Below, piece by piece: positions 8,923 to 21,643 of a stretch of 64,000 nucleotides of DNA. The position numbers were made by a program, and so were the translations under genes. Where the stretch lies: assembly GCF_016808095.1 (NCBI RefSeq), contig NC_068978.1:26547306-26611305 (forward strand). The letters run 5' to 3'. The notes under the pieces are model-generated. The model saw nothing but the letters and a program-made list of their open reading frames with translations, was not told where the DNA came from and searched no databases. Within the stretch, counting starts at the first letter, position 1; each line of letters begins with the position of its first letter. The DNA is from Vigna angularis. Its lineage: Eukaryota; Streptophyta; Magnoliopsida; Fabales; Fabaceae.

Positions 8923-11700
8923 CAGAAACTATCCCATCTGGATTCAATTTCTTCTTAAAGATCCACTTCACACCTATGCATTGCTTTCCAGCAGGAAGTT
9001 CTACTAACCTCCAGGTTTTATTCTTCTCTATAGATTTAATTTCTTCTTCCATTGCCTTACTCTAAACTAGCTGCTCCATTGCTTCCATCTCATTCAATGG
9101 TCTGCTCCAGACATTAAGGCTATATGCACCAGATTTCCTCCTTCATCAATTTGAGCATCAATGTATACTTCAAATCCAGAAAATCTTTGAGGAATTACCC
9201 TTTGTCTTTGATGTCTCTTATTCACGGTGTGCTGGACTGAGTCATTGACTTCTAAAATTTCAGTTTTTGGTTCTGTAGACCTAGAGTTGTCAATAATTCC
9301 AGTTACTCTAGTCTTCTTCAAACTGGATTGCATTTCATCCTAGTTCCAGCTTTCTTTCTCAAGCACCATTACATCCTGCTTAACACCATCTTCTCTTTGA
9401 CTGGATCATACAACTTGTAGGTACTAGTGGCATGATATCCAACAAATATCATTGCCTCACTCTTATCCTGAAGTTTGGTGCATTTTTGATCTGCTACATG
9501 GTTGTATGCAAGTGAACCGAACACCTTAAAATAGCCAACAACTGGCTTCTCTCCAGTCCAAACTTCTAGAGGCACCTTGCCCTCTAATCTCTTAGTTGGA
9601 CATCTGTTAAGAATGTGGACAGATGTACATACATCCTCTCCCCAAAATTTACGTGGGAAATTCTTCTCCTTTGAGAGACATCTGGCCATGTTTACAATGG
9701 TATGATTTCTCATTTCTGCCAATCCATTATGTTGCGGTGTGTAGGGTGTTGTGACTTCGTGCATTATTCCACATGTCTGACAATGATTCTTAAAGTCTCC
9801 AGAAGTATATTCTCTTCCTCCATCCGTTCGAAGGATCTTCAGCTTCTTCCCACTCTCTCTTTCAACATAGGCCTTAAATTTTATGAAAGTATCAAGTGCA
9901 TCACTCTTCACCTTGATCACATAAATCCATAGCATCCTGTTGAACTCATCCACAAACGTTATGAAATATCTATTTCCAGCCAAAGAAGGTACCTCAAACG
10001 GTCCGCAAATATCAGAATACACCACTTCCAAAGAATCTTTGGCTCTCATTCTAATCTGAGACTTGAATGGCTTCCTTGTCTGCTTTCTAGCCAAGCACGA
10101 ATCACAAACACTTTCTGGAATTGTAATACTTGGAATTCTAGATACCATTTTTTGCTTACCAATATGTTTCAAATCTTTGAAGTTCAAATAGCCAAATCTT
10201 CGGTGCCAAATCCAACTTTCATCCTCCTTCACTGCAGACATGCACTCCAAGTTTTCTACAGCATCAATGTTAACCTGAAATGTTCTATTTTTTGAAATCT
10301 TTCACCTCAAGACCAAATCTTTGTTGCCATCATACAACTCCATTCTGTTAAGGCTTCCCATCACCGCTGTGAATCCTTTTTCCACCAATTGTCCAAGACT
10401 TAGCAAGTTACATTTCATTTCTGGAACAAGCAACACATTGGTGATTCTGGCCTGTGAACCATCTTTCCTCCTGATAATCACATCTCCAATTCCTTCTACT
10501 TTCAGGATACTGTCATCTGCAACCTTCACCTTACTTTTCTTGGATTCATCAAGATTAATCAACCATTCTTTGTGATAGGTCATGTGATTCGAACATCCTG
10601 AATCTAGATACCACATCTTGTCTTGAGACCTAGAATTAGTTGTAGTCATGGTTACCATTAAGGTGAGGGATTTTGAGTTCGAGTCTTCTTGAGCTCGATA
10701 AGCCTCCTTGCTCTAGTGCCTTTTCTATTTTCCTTTGTTGGCATAACACTCATACCCATAGTGTCCAAATTTATGGCAGTTGTAACACTCTATACTCTTC
10801 TTATCTTTCTTCGTTTGATGCTTCTCCATATTGCCTTTATCCACCATTGCATCTGATTCATCATTTTGATCATCATTTGATCTATTGGACTTCCAATTCC
10901 CCTTCTTTCCTTTCCAATTCTTCTTTTTTTTCTTTGCATCACTCTTGGCATGATGAACCTTCAAAGTTTGTTCATCAATCTTGACAGGATTTCTGTCAAA
11001 CATCCTCATCTCATGCACTTCTAGAGAGCTTTGCAATTCTTCTATTTTCATCTTTTCCAGCTTTCTTGACTCTTCTATGGCCACGACTATGTAATCAATT
11101 TTCTGAGGTAAAGATCTCATGATCTTTTCAATCACCATTAGATCCATGATAACTTCTCCACATCCCTTCATTTGATTGGTGATGGGAACCACTTTGTCAA
11201 AATATTCTCTGACTTTGTCACCCTCCAACATTTGCATCAATTCATACTACTTTCTCAAAGTCTGTAACTTAACCTTCTTGATTTTCTCTCCTCCAGTATG
11301 ACATCTAACAAGAATGCTCCAAGCTTCTCTCATCGTCTTTGCATGTTGGATCTTTTTGAAATGCGCATCATCCACGCATTGATGGATTAGAAATAATGCT
11401 TTATTATCCTTCTTTCTTTCCTAAGCCTTTCTTTCATCTACAACACCCGTAGGCAGTTCTTGACAGTCCCCTTCGACCACCTCATTCACATCTTGATATC
11501 TGAATAATGCCCTCATCTGAGTACTCCATCTACTCCAATTTTTCTTCGTGAGAATTGGTAGATTAGTTGATGAGATGTCACTGCTAGCCACCCTTTACAC
11601 CCTCAATCAAGAAACATAGTCTTGATCTGCTTCAACCACCTTTTCGTCAAGCCTTCACTGTGCCTTGATGATTTTTGAAGCTCTCAAGTCTTCAACCTTG
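8923..11700 (-). pseudogene. Broken Ty1/copia retrotransposon gag-pol
   Basis: Read on the minus strand this is a copia polyprotein in order. Gag (about 11600-10725) shows a UBN2-like region, an in-frame stop near 11240, and a CCHC zinc knuckle (CYNCHKFGHYGYEC). The aspartic protease region (10658-10302) has the WYLDSGCSNHMT active-site block. The GAG-pre-integrase and integrase core (10250-9369) show [22 protein letters not shown], the catalytic aspartates in VYSDICGPF and LRTDGGREY, and PQHNGLAE with the glutamate. The linker (9333-9094) leads into the first reverse-transcriptase residues (LPAGKQCIGVKWIFKKKLNP) at about 9040-8930. The rest of RT and all of RNase H are missing. Frames are separated by stops and shifts, so it cannot make a functional polyprotein. 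Confidence 0.9.
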
Positions 11701-11701
11701 A

Positions 11702-11714
11702 GCTCTGGATACCA
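11702..11714 (-). other. Copia primer-binding site
   Basis: On the minus strand this reads TGGTATCCAGAGC. It is one inserted base away from TGGTATCAGAGC, the plant initiator-tRNA-Met complement used by copia elements, and lies at the inner edge of the putative 5' LTR. Confidence 0.65.
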
Positions 11715-11715
11715 G

Positions 11716-11940
11716 TTCTAATGGAACAATTTAAAGAAAAGAGGAACCGCTTGCCCCGAGTGACAGAGGTAAAAGTAGAGAGAAAAGAATAACTCTGTTT
11801 TTTTCTGTATGAATTGATATGTTGTATATCTACATTAAAATGTACATGTGTTCTGTTTATATATAGAATGAAGCAAATAGTTGTTATGTTGTAACGAGAA
11901 CATCTGTCAAACAAAAGCACTTACTTATACTACTAATACA
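11716..11940 (-). repeat. Probable 5' LTR of the copia remnant
   Basis: The segment lies directly upstream (minus strand) of the primer-binding site. It has a TATA-like CTATATATAAACAG in the middle and begins with TGTATTAG at 11940. No second LTR was found, so the outer boundary is inferred from the TG start and from the length typical of copia LTRs. Confidence 0.45.
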
Positions 11941-12958
11941 AACTACAAAAATAAAACACATCATATTCGATTTCAAAAACTTTAAAATATTATATTTATG
12001 AATCTTTTTCACTTGTTGAATTTTTTCATTTCTTTCCAATACGGAAATTCACATTCACATATACACTCTAAAGATCTATCAAATGACGTGATTTTTTTAC
12101 CCAAACGGTAGACTTGAATTTAAAATGTATCGATAACTAATATGTTAAATATTTACACAAATAACATTTTTTTAGATCAAAATTCGATCATTGAATAACT
12201 GAATTTTGAACTGTGTTATTTTTACAATTTCTTTTTTGAAAATTTTTGTCCTTTTTCTTAAATGAAAAAAAATATAATTTTTTTTAACTTTTCAAAATAA
12301 TGAAATTATATATTTAAAATATAATTACAATTAAAAATTTATTTTGAATAGTTTTTGATAAAATCAATATTTATATATTTGTATTTAATTAAAAAAGATA
12401 TTAATAAAACATCATACAAAATGAAAACTATTGAACAAAACTAATTAAAAATACATTAAAAATGAATTAATTTAGTTTGAAAGGTTAGCATCATTCTAAT
12501 ACTATCCCAACTCCCTTTGTGGGACTTTGAGGGTTAGGACTTTTTAAAATCCATAATTAAGTAGGTTAGAAAAATGAGATTTGATTTTAAAAAGAGTCAA
12601 TGCTATTTAAATTTGAGATAAGAAAAAGTGGTTTCTTTGAACATTGGTCCATGACTCTAACCATTTCCTAACTAGTTTGATTGGACATAAATTTTTCTTT
12701 TTTTTAACCAACTCCTATATATTATAATAAAAAAATGTTATTTAAATTGTTAATAGTTCAGAGTCTTTCATAAATATATAAATATAAAATGCACACCAAT
12801 TGTTATTTCATTTGTTATTATATTATCTTTTATCTCTTCAACTATATAAATTATTGATTTATTTATAAAATTTACTTTTTTACGAATTTTTATTTTTTAA
12901 CTAACAAAGTATTAGTAGTTCATATTAATAAATATAAGTTTGAAAAAAATGTTAGTTG

Positions 12959-13006
<48 letters not shown>

Positions 13007-14609
13007 TCAAGAATAATTTAATTTTTATATTCTTGTCATGTTTATATATTTATACTTTTGTTATACCTTGTATCTTTACTCTCTCTCAAAGAGCTAATAT
13101 CATAAAACTTATTTGTTATCACATGTCTCATCCTTTTAGTAATCATAAAGTGTTTAGATTTTATAAGTTGATGAGATTAAATCAAAAAGATTGTAGAATA
13201 GTCTTTTGAATAATTTTCAAATAAAATGACTTTAATTAATTATTCATATTCCTTTAGTTATATACGTTTACTTTCATATATGTTATGATTAGTGTTTCAG
13301 TCTCTGTCAACAAGGGAGATTAGTCTTCAATTCCAAGGATAGGAATAAAGCCATGACAAAATAAAAACAGATTCAAATATAAAAGAAAAAGAGATCCTAA
13401 GAGATTATCTAAAATAATATCTTCAAGTATTCCTTTCATTTCTAAAAATTATTTTAATTTTTATTAATTACTTTTCAAATGTTAAAATGAAACAAAATTT
13501 GGAATTAAGAAATTTTTAATATTTTTTTTCTTAAAGTCATATTTTATTATATTTTAACCTGAGAAATAGTTTTAATGAATGAGTGAACCTAAATAGTTAT
13601 TTGTAAAATCAAATTTAAGAATAAAATATACTAAACTTAAGATTTATAAAACATAAAATTTAAGGTGCTTTTTTATAATTATATTATCGATAAAAAATAT
13701 AATATTGATACATTTTTTAGAGATTATTCTCCATTATAATATATTTTCTTTTCCAAACTATCATAAAACACAAATTCAAAATCTTACTAAATTGAATTAA
13801 ATTTGTACTTATACCAGGAAATTGATTGAGAGATTCTCTTTTTACTATATAATATTATAATGAATTAGATGTGTCTGTCTTAATAACTTAATGGATATAT
13901 TTTTTTATAAACTTAGCAAGAATAGTAGGATTTTGATAAGTATTGTTATTTGATTATTTTGAATAGCTAATGAAAAAATTAAATATATATTTTTTGTTAA
14001 AGGGGTAGAATTAATACACTAAGTACTTTATAATTAATATTTATTTGTCCATAAAAAAAATATTTTCTTATAAAAGTAAAAGAATTTATTTAAGGTGAAC
14101 CAGAACAATTTATTAATAGCACGAATTTCTAATTATTATAAATTATATGCTTATCCCTTGTAAAATTTTACTTATAAGATTAATATCCGGGATATATTTA
14201 AAAATTTTATCTATGTCTTCCTACACCAGTTTTTGACCTAGGGTGAAAATTTTATGTTAGAAAATTAAGGTAAAAAGTGTTGTCAACATTTATTAATTCA
14301 TCAAGCAGAAATAAATTGTTTGACTATAGGTCAATATAAATTAAAAAAAGGGTCTTATAGAGGGTGAAAAAGTTGAAAACCTCAGTGACTTATAGCAAAT
14401 TGCAAAAATAAAGCGTGGTGGATAAATCAAAGATGAGTGAGGTAATTTGAATAAACATATAAACCACGTGTTTAGCCAAAACCGACGCAAAAACGGAGAT
14501 GGAGAACTATAACAATTATTATACCAAGAACATTAGCATAGTGAAGAACTTAAAATGATACTTTTAAAAAGTGAAATATAACAATAATTTAAAAAATTAT
14601 GAGAGGGGA
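11941..14609. other. AT-rich intergenic stretch without genes
   Basis: The composition is very AT-rich with frequent A and T runs. I find no supported coding region, RNA gene or element terminus. A (TA)n run lies at 12961-13003, and the frame drawn through it (12940-13209) is an artefact of that repeat. Confidence 0.6.
12961..13003. repeat. (TA)n microsatellite
   Basis: About 21 uninterrupted TA dinucleotides. Confidence 0.95.
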
Positions 14610-14616
14610 TATATAT

Positions 14617-14960
14617 GGGTTTGTTAACCTACGTAAGTTCTTTTTTAAATAGGTACATTTTAGTAAAGTATATCGAGTTTCCCTTACTCACGTCTCTGTC
14701 TCATCAATCATTCCTCTCAACTCTTTCTCTTTTATCTCTCTCACTTCAACCTTCTCTCTATCATCCCTATAGTATTCCCAACTGAAAAAAAAAATCAGAA
14801 ACTCTCACCTCATCTTAATTCATCTTCCTCATTTATCCAATTTTGTTTCTCTCTCATCTCCATCCTCTCTTACATCCACACACAAAAACCCGTGACACCG
14901 CAATTTTTTACTCTTGCTCTGTTCGTTCATTTGTTTTCCACTTTAATAACAAAATATTTG
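14617..14960. mobile_element. Single-ended relic of a Mutator-like element
   Basis: From ATGGGTTTGTTAACCTACGT the sequence follows the left TIR of the element at 7678: GGTACATTTTAG, then CTCTCTCACTTCAACCTTCT, then CTATCATCCCTATAGT and the CAGAAACTC segment. A further block at 14876-14960 (GACACCGCAATTTT, GTTCGTTCATTTGTTTTCC) recurs at 46485. No inverted partner was seen nearby, so this is a truncated or strongly diverged copy. Confidence 0.6.
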
Positions 14961-17500
14961 ATGATGTTGATGTTGATTTTTGATTGGAGGGCTGTGTTAT
15001 ATCTTTTTCTTTCTAATTATTATTAAATTTGTAAAAAACTAAAGTCTACAATAATTTCAATAATTTCAAAACAAAAATAAACAAAAAAACAAGAAACTCC
15101 CCACGAAAAGACTTTACCTATTCAATAATTTCAATATATTTTTTAGACTAGTGTTTTAAACCAAAAATAAAGACTTTACCTACTTAAAACTTAAATTAGA
15201 TTTCTCTAAAATATAATATTCCAATTTTAGTAGTTTAGAAGTGATAAAATAAGACGTTATAAGATTGATAAAACAAAACATATCGTTTTAAACTATAAAA
15301 GTATAATTACAATTATAGTAAAAAATAACTATAATAGTAAAATATATGTGAACTAACTAGACAATCATGAAGAAAAATTATGTAGTATCATTGTCTTCAA
15401 CCAGAGACACTTCAACTCCTATCCCTTTGCTTACATCAATAAGATAATAATTGCGAAAGAAACAAATAGCATACAAGAGATAATAAAAGATACAATAGAG
15501 TAAGCTAATGCACAAAAGAGTTTTCATAAACAATTAAATCACAATAGATAAAATCTAAACATGAATTAAAAACAATTAATCATATAAATATAGATAAATA
15601 GTTAACACTAGACTCAATTATCCGAATACATGCCTTTGACATTGGATTTCACTATAGACATGCACTTATAGTAGTATTTATATTCTACAAAGTTATAAAC
15701 AAAGAGGTTATCAGCCTACTACTCATAAGGTTAGTTTCCTTCGCACCTAGGACCAAACCAATGTCTATAAACTATGACCTCCCACAATTTTCACCACAAA
15801 ACTCATTCTACTCTATTTGAGTGTGAATAGTTATTAAAGTTCAGGATACCTCCTTAATGAACCCCGAATGTCAATGCATACATAAACGCATCACCACAAA
15901 GAATTTCTCCTTAAAATTCTCACAACATCATCAGCACACATATCCACAATCATGTTGACAATCCATAATACATATTAATATACATCATATTCATAGAAAT
16001 CCATTTTAAACAAATCTAAGCATAAATATACATTGGCGCTCTAAAGTGACACTCAACACAATACCTCTCGCAAAAGAGAGCGCTTAGCGACATTCATGAC
16101 ACTCAACGCCAAACCTTTCGTAAAAGATGATACTCAACAATAGTCTTCACGCTCAGTATCATTCTTCTCGTAAAATGTCTCGCTTAGCAACATCATTTTT
16201 TGTCTCATTGACCTAAAATTAAATTGTTCCAGACCTATAGTGAAAAGTGGCATTAAGTGATGCCTTACCACCGCTTAACGCTGGAGCATTCGCAAATATG
16301 TGCGCTCAACGGTACAAACCTTATGCTCAGTAGTCTAGAGCTAAATCTGTTCTTAGACCAACACAAGGAATTGACGCTTAATGTCAATTGGTCGCCACTT
16401 AATGTCATACTAGAAAACAACAGATTCAGTTATGTGATTTGGGGAAAAAGAGACTTGTTTAGATGATTAAATTGATATTCCTGACTTAATGCTTTGTTCG
16501 AAAATAGTTTTCAATATCGAAATGCATACTAACTCACTACTTGCTCAAATTATCCGATCCTGAATTTCTTAATTCCACACCAATTTAGACAAAGCAAAAC
16601 AACACGCAAACATAGTAACACATTCAAATTTCAACAACTCAAACACCAAATCAACAATTCAACATACTTACATCAACTAGACATGCAATTTATCATATTC
16701 ATCAGATTTATAACTTTAAAATAAAACAATTAGCTTCCTTATCTGATAGATGACCAAACAACTCAATAATACTTCCAAAAACATAGGAAGCTCTATTTGC
16801 CCTTATGAACAATATAAATATAATCAGGGCACACCATTAGGACAACTTATAAACAAAGACTTTTAAAGATGACTCAAACGTCACTTGCAACCCCATATAA
16901 TTTACATGAAAAGGAAGACAAAATAGACCAAAGAGAAGAAGAGAAAACCAACTTATTCTATCTAAGAAATTGATCGAATGGACGTGAAAAGCTCACCTCA
17001 AGGATCACCCTAGCAATATTCGATCTTCAACAAACTGAAGAAGAAAAACTCTCAAAGTCAAAGAACTTTAGAAAAATGATTTCTAAAGAGATGATGCGTT
17101 TTAAAAATATAAAACTCGTTCGTAACAAAACTATTTATATTAAAACCTTTTATTTATAAAATAATCGATTCTTATTATTTTTAAATCACTTCTAAAATGT
17201 CATTTTTTATATCTTTACATTTTTCTTTGACAACAAGAAAATTTTCAGCCTCAAGATAAAAAGAAATATATATTCTTCTCATTTTCTCTTACAACAACCA
17301 CCTGGACTTTTTCGATCCCAATACCTTAATTAAATTGAAAACCTTACATAAAAAATGTAACATCTTAAGGAGTAGTTATATTACAACCTTGTCTATCTAA
17401 ATAAATAAATATATAATCACTAAGCTATATTACGTAAATTAACTTTATTTGTGAGACATGTGTTGTCTCCAATATTTTTTTTTAAATTAATGCACAAATG
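14961..17500. other. Repeat-derived intergenic DNA upstream of the BAHD gene
   Basis: No gene is supported. Between 16040 and 16400 phrases such as GACACTCAACGCCAAACC, TCGCTTAGCAACATC and GCTCAGTA recur loosely, which suggests an old LTR-type or dispersed repeat. The frame at 16257-16466 runs through these and shows no domain. Confidence 0.5.
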
Positions 17501-17504
17501 ATCT

Positions 17505-17512
17505 TATATAAG
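17505..17512 (+). promoter_or_regulatory. TATA box of the BAHD gene
   Basis: TATATAAG lies 86 bp upstream of the ATG at 17591, which would place transcription start near 17535-17540 with a short leader. Confidence 0.6.
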
Positions 17513-17590
17513 GGTGGAACCTTTGAGAAAGAAAACCGTAGTCATATACCTATCACTGACAAATATTAATATCTTGTGAGAGAAATTGAA

Positions 17591-18910
17591 ATGGGTGAGG
17601 AATATGGCATTATATCGAAGGAGACAGTAAAGCCATCTTCCCCAACCCCTATTCAGCACTTCAAACTCTCTTTTCTCGACCAATTGGCTCCTTCATTCCA
17701 TGTTCCCATTCTGCTCTTTTACTCTGCCTCTGATGTTAGAACCTTTGCTGCCACTGACCACAGTGCACTGTCACAAAAGTTGAAAACTTCTCTGTCACAA
17801 GTCCTCACTCTCTATTACCCATTTTGCGGAAGACTCAGAAACTCTTCAATCATTGAGTGCAACGACGAGGGTGTTCTTTTCATCCACTCTAAACTCCCCA
17901 TTGAGCTCTCAAACATTCTCCAAAACCCTCAACTTCACACCCTCTATGAACTTCTCCCATGTCCTCCTTACAACCTTGAACCACAACAAAGGGATACGTT
18001 CGGGATCATGGCAGTTCAGTTGAGCCAATTCAAGTGTGGGGGCATAGCCCTTGGCGTGTGCTTCTCACACAAGATCGCTGATGCTTCCACTGCAGCATCG
18101 TTTCTCAACGCTTGGGCTGCAACATCACGTGGACACGGCAATAGCAACCTCGTTCCACCTCCAATGGAAGAGGCAAGTCTGCTTTTCCCATCGAGGAACA
18201 TATCCGTTGACATGACAAGTGGCATGGTTGGCCAAGAAAAGACTGTGACAAAGAGATTCATATTTAGTGGCAGCAGTATTTCTAGATTGAGACAAACCAT
18301 AGGGTGCCCCAGTTTCAATCCCTCACGCGTTGAAGCCGTGACGACGCTGCTATGGAAATCATCACTGGAAGCAGCGAAAGAAAGTTTAGATTCTGGGGAA
18401 GAAATAATTGTTGCTTCTGCGGTATCCCACACTGTGAACATTCGCAGCAGAATGGTTCCATCTTTGTCGAAGCATTCAGTTGGAAACATTTGGCAATACG
18501 CGGTGTCTTCGTTGGTGGAAGTGGAGGGGGAAGTGGGGTTGCGTGATTTGGCAGAGAGAACGAGGGAAACGATAGGAAAAGTTGATGGAGATTATATAAA
18601 GAAACTTCAGAGTGATGAGTTTGTTGAAGTAGTTCAGGCTATAGAAGAAGCAAGGAGACTGGCTGAAGAAAAGGGTGTTCGAGGTTATGGGTTTACCAGT
18701 TGGGTAGGGTTTGAGTTCTATGAAGTTGATTTTGGATGGGGAAAGCCCAGTTATGCTAGCACCATTCCTGTGCCCATAAAAAATTTGGGAACTTTGATGA
18801 GCACAAAGGATGGAGATGGCATAGAGGCATGGCTTACCTTGACCACACGTGACATGGCTCGGCTTGAACACAATGCAGAACTTCTGAACTTTGCGTCGTT
18901 TGATTCTTAA
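17591..18910 (+). CDS. BAHD acyltransferase (vinorine-synthase-like clade)
   Basis: This single-exon gene of 439 residues is within the usual 430-460 of the family. BAHD enzymes are cytosolic and transfer an acyl group from a CoA thioester to a hydroxyl or amine of a secondary metabolite. Both signatures are intact: HKIAD at residues 160-164 (HxxxD, the His being the catalytic base) and DFGWG at 380-384, which is structural. Also visible are the N-terminal KPSSPTP and LSFLDQLAP, LTLYYPFCGRL near 72-82, and the central VEAVTTLLWKSS. The first ATG in frame (17591) is chosen because upstream codons need a GTG start. N-terminal phrasing places it with vinorine-synthase/alcohol-acetyltransferase-like members rather than HCT-type enzymes. 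The substrate cannot be told from sequence. It has no gene neighbours within 10 kb; TATA box and polyadenylation signal are present. It is the best-supported host gene in the window. Confidence 0.95.
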   Translation: MGEEYGIISKETVKPSSPTPIQHFKLSFLDQLAPSFHVPILLFYSASDVRTFAATDHSALSQKLKTSLSQVLTLYYPFCGRLRNSSIIECNDEGVLFIHSKLPIELSNILQNPQLHTLYELLPCPPYNLEPQQRDTFGIMAVQLSQFKCGGIALGVCFSHKIADASTAASFLNAWAATSRGHGNSNLVPPPMEEASLLFPSRNISVDMTSGMVGQEKTVTKRFIFSGSSISRLRQTIGCPSFNPSRVEAVTTLLWKSSLEAAKESLDSGEEIIVASAVSHTVNIRSRMVPSLSKHSVGNIWQYAVSSLVEVEGEVGLRDLAERTRETIGKVDGDYIKKLQSDEFVEVVQAIEEARRLAEEKGVRGYGFTSWVGFEFYEVDFGWGKPSYASTIPVPIKNLGTLMSTKDGDGIEAWLTLTTRDMARLEHNAELLNFASFDS

Positions 18911-21069
18911 TCTTAAAAGTAATGTTGTTTGATATAGTTTTATCTTAAATAATGCAGAACTCACTGCCATGGGATCATTAGAGTGTGCTTCATGTTTCTA
19001 GTCTCTAGTATAGCTTATTGGAATAATGGGAATCAGCATGGTTTCTTTACTAGGTGTGCTTTTCCTTCTTCTATTATATTGTAAAATGTCAAATAAAGTT
19101 GATGTTCCGACCACTTTATACGGAATGATAGACTTGCACAAGTACTCATACACAATCAAAATATTGAGTAACACTTAAGATTCATCTTGAAGACTTAATA
19201 TATCTAGAGAGGACATACAAGTTGTTGTGGTACAATAATCCAAAAAGAAAAAAAAATATTCACATTACAATCTAAAATAATAATATTTTACTTATTTTTG
19301 TTTTATTTTTAACTTAAAATTCCAACATAAATTTTTATATTATTAAAGTGGTCGTCAATTATGTGTATCTTTTTAAGGAATGTCAAAGTATTATTTTGCC
19401 ATAAATTTATAGTATACGATGTAATTAGAGAAAAATATATAGAAAGGAGTGAAAAAATGGTTAACAAATTTGAAAAAAAGAGCAAATAATATTGATAGAT
19501 TTACATTACAAAACTCTCATAAAAAATAACTATCTTAAGGTGAAAATTTTATAATTAAATTATTGTATTTTTCTTAATAAGTTTTTTAATTGTTGATGGA
19601 ATTTTACCAACATAAATAAATTTGTCAATAAAATAAAATTTAAAAACAAATTTTACTCATGAATTTAGTCTATTCGTAAAGTTCATCAATTTAATTTACA
19701 GATGAAAATATTTATCAATAAATTCACTCGGTAAAATTTAGGTAATCTAGAATTGTTATTAGTAATGAATTTTTTTGTTGGTAAATTATGTTGATCAAAT
19801 GATAATATATTTTTCATTTTGAGCTTTGAACATGGTGGTTAAATTGATTGATAATTAAATTTCTTAAAAATTATTAGTAAAATTTATTAATGAAAAATAT
19901 TTGTAGATAGTTTTATCGATAAATTGAGAGCCGGATTTATCGTCCAATTTTATATAATATGTTTATAAATTAATTAGAGAAGTGTGAGAGAAAAAGAAAA
20001 AAAAATAAAAAAAGGAGAAAAGAAAAAGGTGAAGGAGGGAGAGGATGAGAAGAAGAGTCAACGACGGTACAAGATGCAGCAGGATCGCGGCGGTGTAACA
20101 ACGACAGCGATGGTGGTGTCTGAAAGGAAGAAAGTGGTGAGGGAAGTGTATGGAAGTTGATATACCTAAATTTTTTACAATACTATTCTTATTTATCTTT
20201 TACTTTTTTTTTAAAACATACAAAACTTTACTTTTTAAATAATTTTAATCTTACATCGTGAATGTAAAAGTAAGTCATGCTATATTTTTATTTAAAAAAA
20301 TCTTGCATGGGTATCACATCCTGTAGTATTAGGTGTGTGGTGTCATGGTCCCGTTAAAGGAGATAGAAGGTGATAAATATGAGAGGGTCCAGTGCGAGAG
20401 AATGGGGTGTGAGCGTGGGCAGGAAAATGACATTCATTTTCTTTTGTCTTTTTTAACCCGGTGTTCTTTTGTCTTAACACATTCATCTCCTCAACACTCA
20501 TTTTCTTGAATTTAGCGAACTCTTATTGCATTTTTGCCTAAACTTCTAAGATAATGCTTATGTCAATCAAGGAGGATCTTTTTTCTTTCTCTCCAACCAT
20601 CTTGATTCTCGTAGACATCATAAACTTTTCTCTTCACAAAAATATAAGTCGACTACACAATGGGCACCATGTTCTTACAAAGTCAATATATCCTACAAAG
20701 ACTTCAATAAACACGTCAAACACTTTAAGCCTTCAACTTCAGGGTTATTCATCATCTTCAAGAATACCCGTCCTCTCTTAGTTGGACGAAGGTTATGTTT
20801 GCAGAAGACACTCTAGCGCTGAAGTTGCTCGAGTGCCTTAGAAAGTAATCAACGTGGTAATAAATAAATGTAATTAATGCACATCGTAAAATTTGCTATT
20901 TATACTTAATATTTATGGGCCCTTTACTTGGATGACTTTAAGTCACATGACCTAATTATATGCTAATTTTGAGTTATCATAATTAATTATGGATATTTTG
21001 GTTTAACTTGTAGATTAATGTAACTAATACTACAATTGGTATGACCTCATCGTGACCAAGTAAGTGTAA
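18911..21069. other. 3' flank of the BAHD gene and AT-rich intergenic DNA
   Basis: A probable polyadenylation signal AATAAA for the BAHD transcript lies at 19092. Between 19570 and 19950 short phrases resembling TTTACCAACA and GGTAAAATT occur in both orientations, hinting at an old element with subterminal repeats, but no termini were found. A GC-richer patch at 20040-20130 (GACGGTACAAGATGCAG, GATCGCGGCGGTG) shows no recognisable protein. Confidence 0.5.
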
Positions 21070-21496
21070 CACTAGTACAAAAACACCGTATAACATCGGT
21101 AATTTTTGGCTTATCACGTCGAATTCGAGACCGACGTCATATCGGGAGACGTTAAATTGAAGTTAATTGAGTCGAACATAGAACAATCCGACGATAAACA
21201 TAGAGCAAATTGACGTCGAATATTGCTTTATGTCTGACGTCAATTTATGGGTTTTTTTAAAAAAAATTCGTCAATATTTTCTTCCACTAAAACCATGGAA
21301 AATAAATATACAACACAAAAATACACCACAAAAATTTCCAGAATTTTAGAAGTAGTAATAACCAATAAAACATGCAATAACCAATGAAAATGCAACAACC
21401 AATACACATAAAAAATAAAAAAATGAAACTAATCGTGAAGGTAAGGCAGTAGATAGGTGTTGCTGTGAAGGTGAGGAGAAGACAACCACTACTGAA

Positions 21497-21643
21497 GAGG
21501 GAAAAAAAAGAACTCAACAGTGCTCCAAATGGTGTCTATGCACAAAACTAATCGATTAAAATGAAAGGAAATCATACATAAAGTCAAAAACCAATGGTTT
21601 TTTGTGTTAAGTAGAAGAAACATTACCTTTGGTGGTTGCCGAA
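21497..21643. repeat. Left copy of a roughly 147-bp direct repeat of the outer CACTA
   Basis: GCTCCAAATGGTGTCTATGC through TTACCTTTGGTGGTTGCC matches 30472-30615 on the other side of the nested element with few changes. The two were adjacent tandem units before the nested element inserted at their junction. Confidence 0.8.

Noticed and set aside
17576..17590. Upstream GTG start for the BAHD gene
   Set aside because: Plant genes start at ATG. The ATG at 17591 fits family length and N-terminal alignment.
18016..18970. Minus-strand frames of over 150 codons overlapping the BAHD gene
   Set aside because: Shadow frames of a clear coding sequence with intact catalytic motifs on the plus strand.
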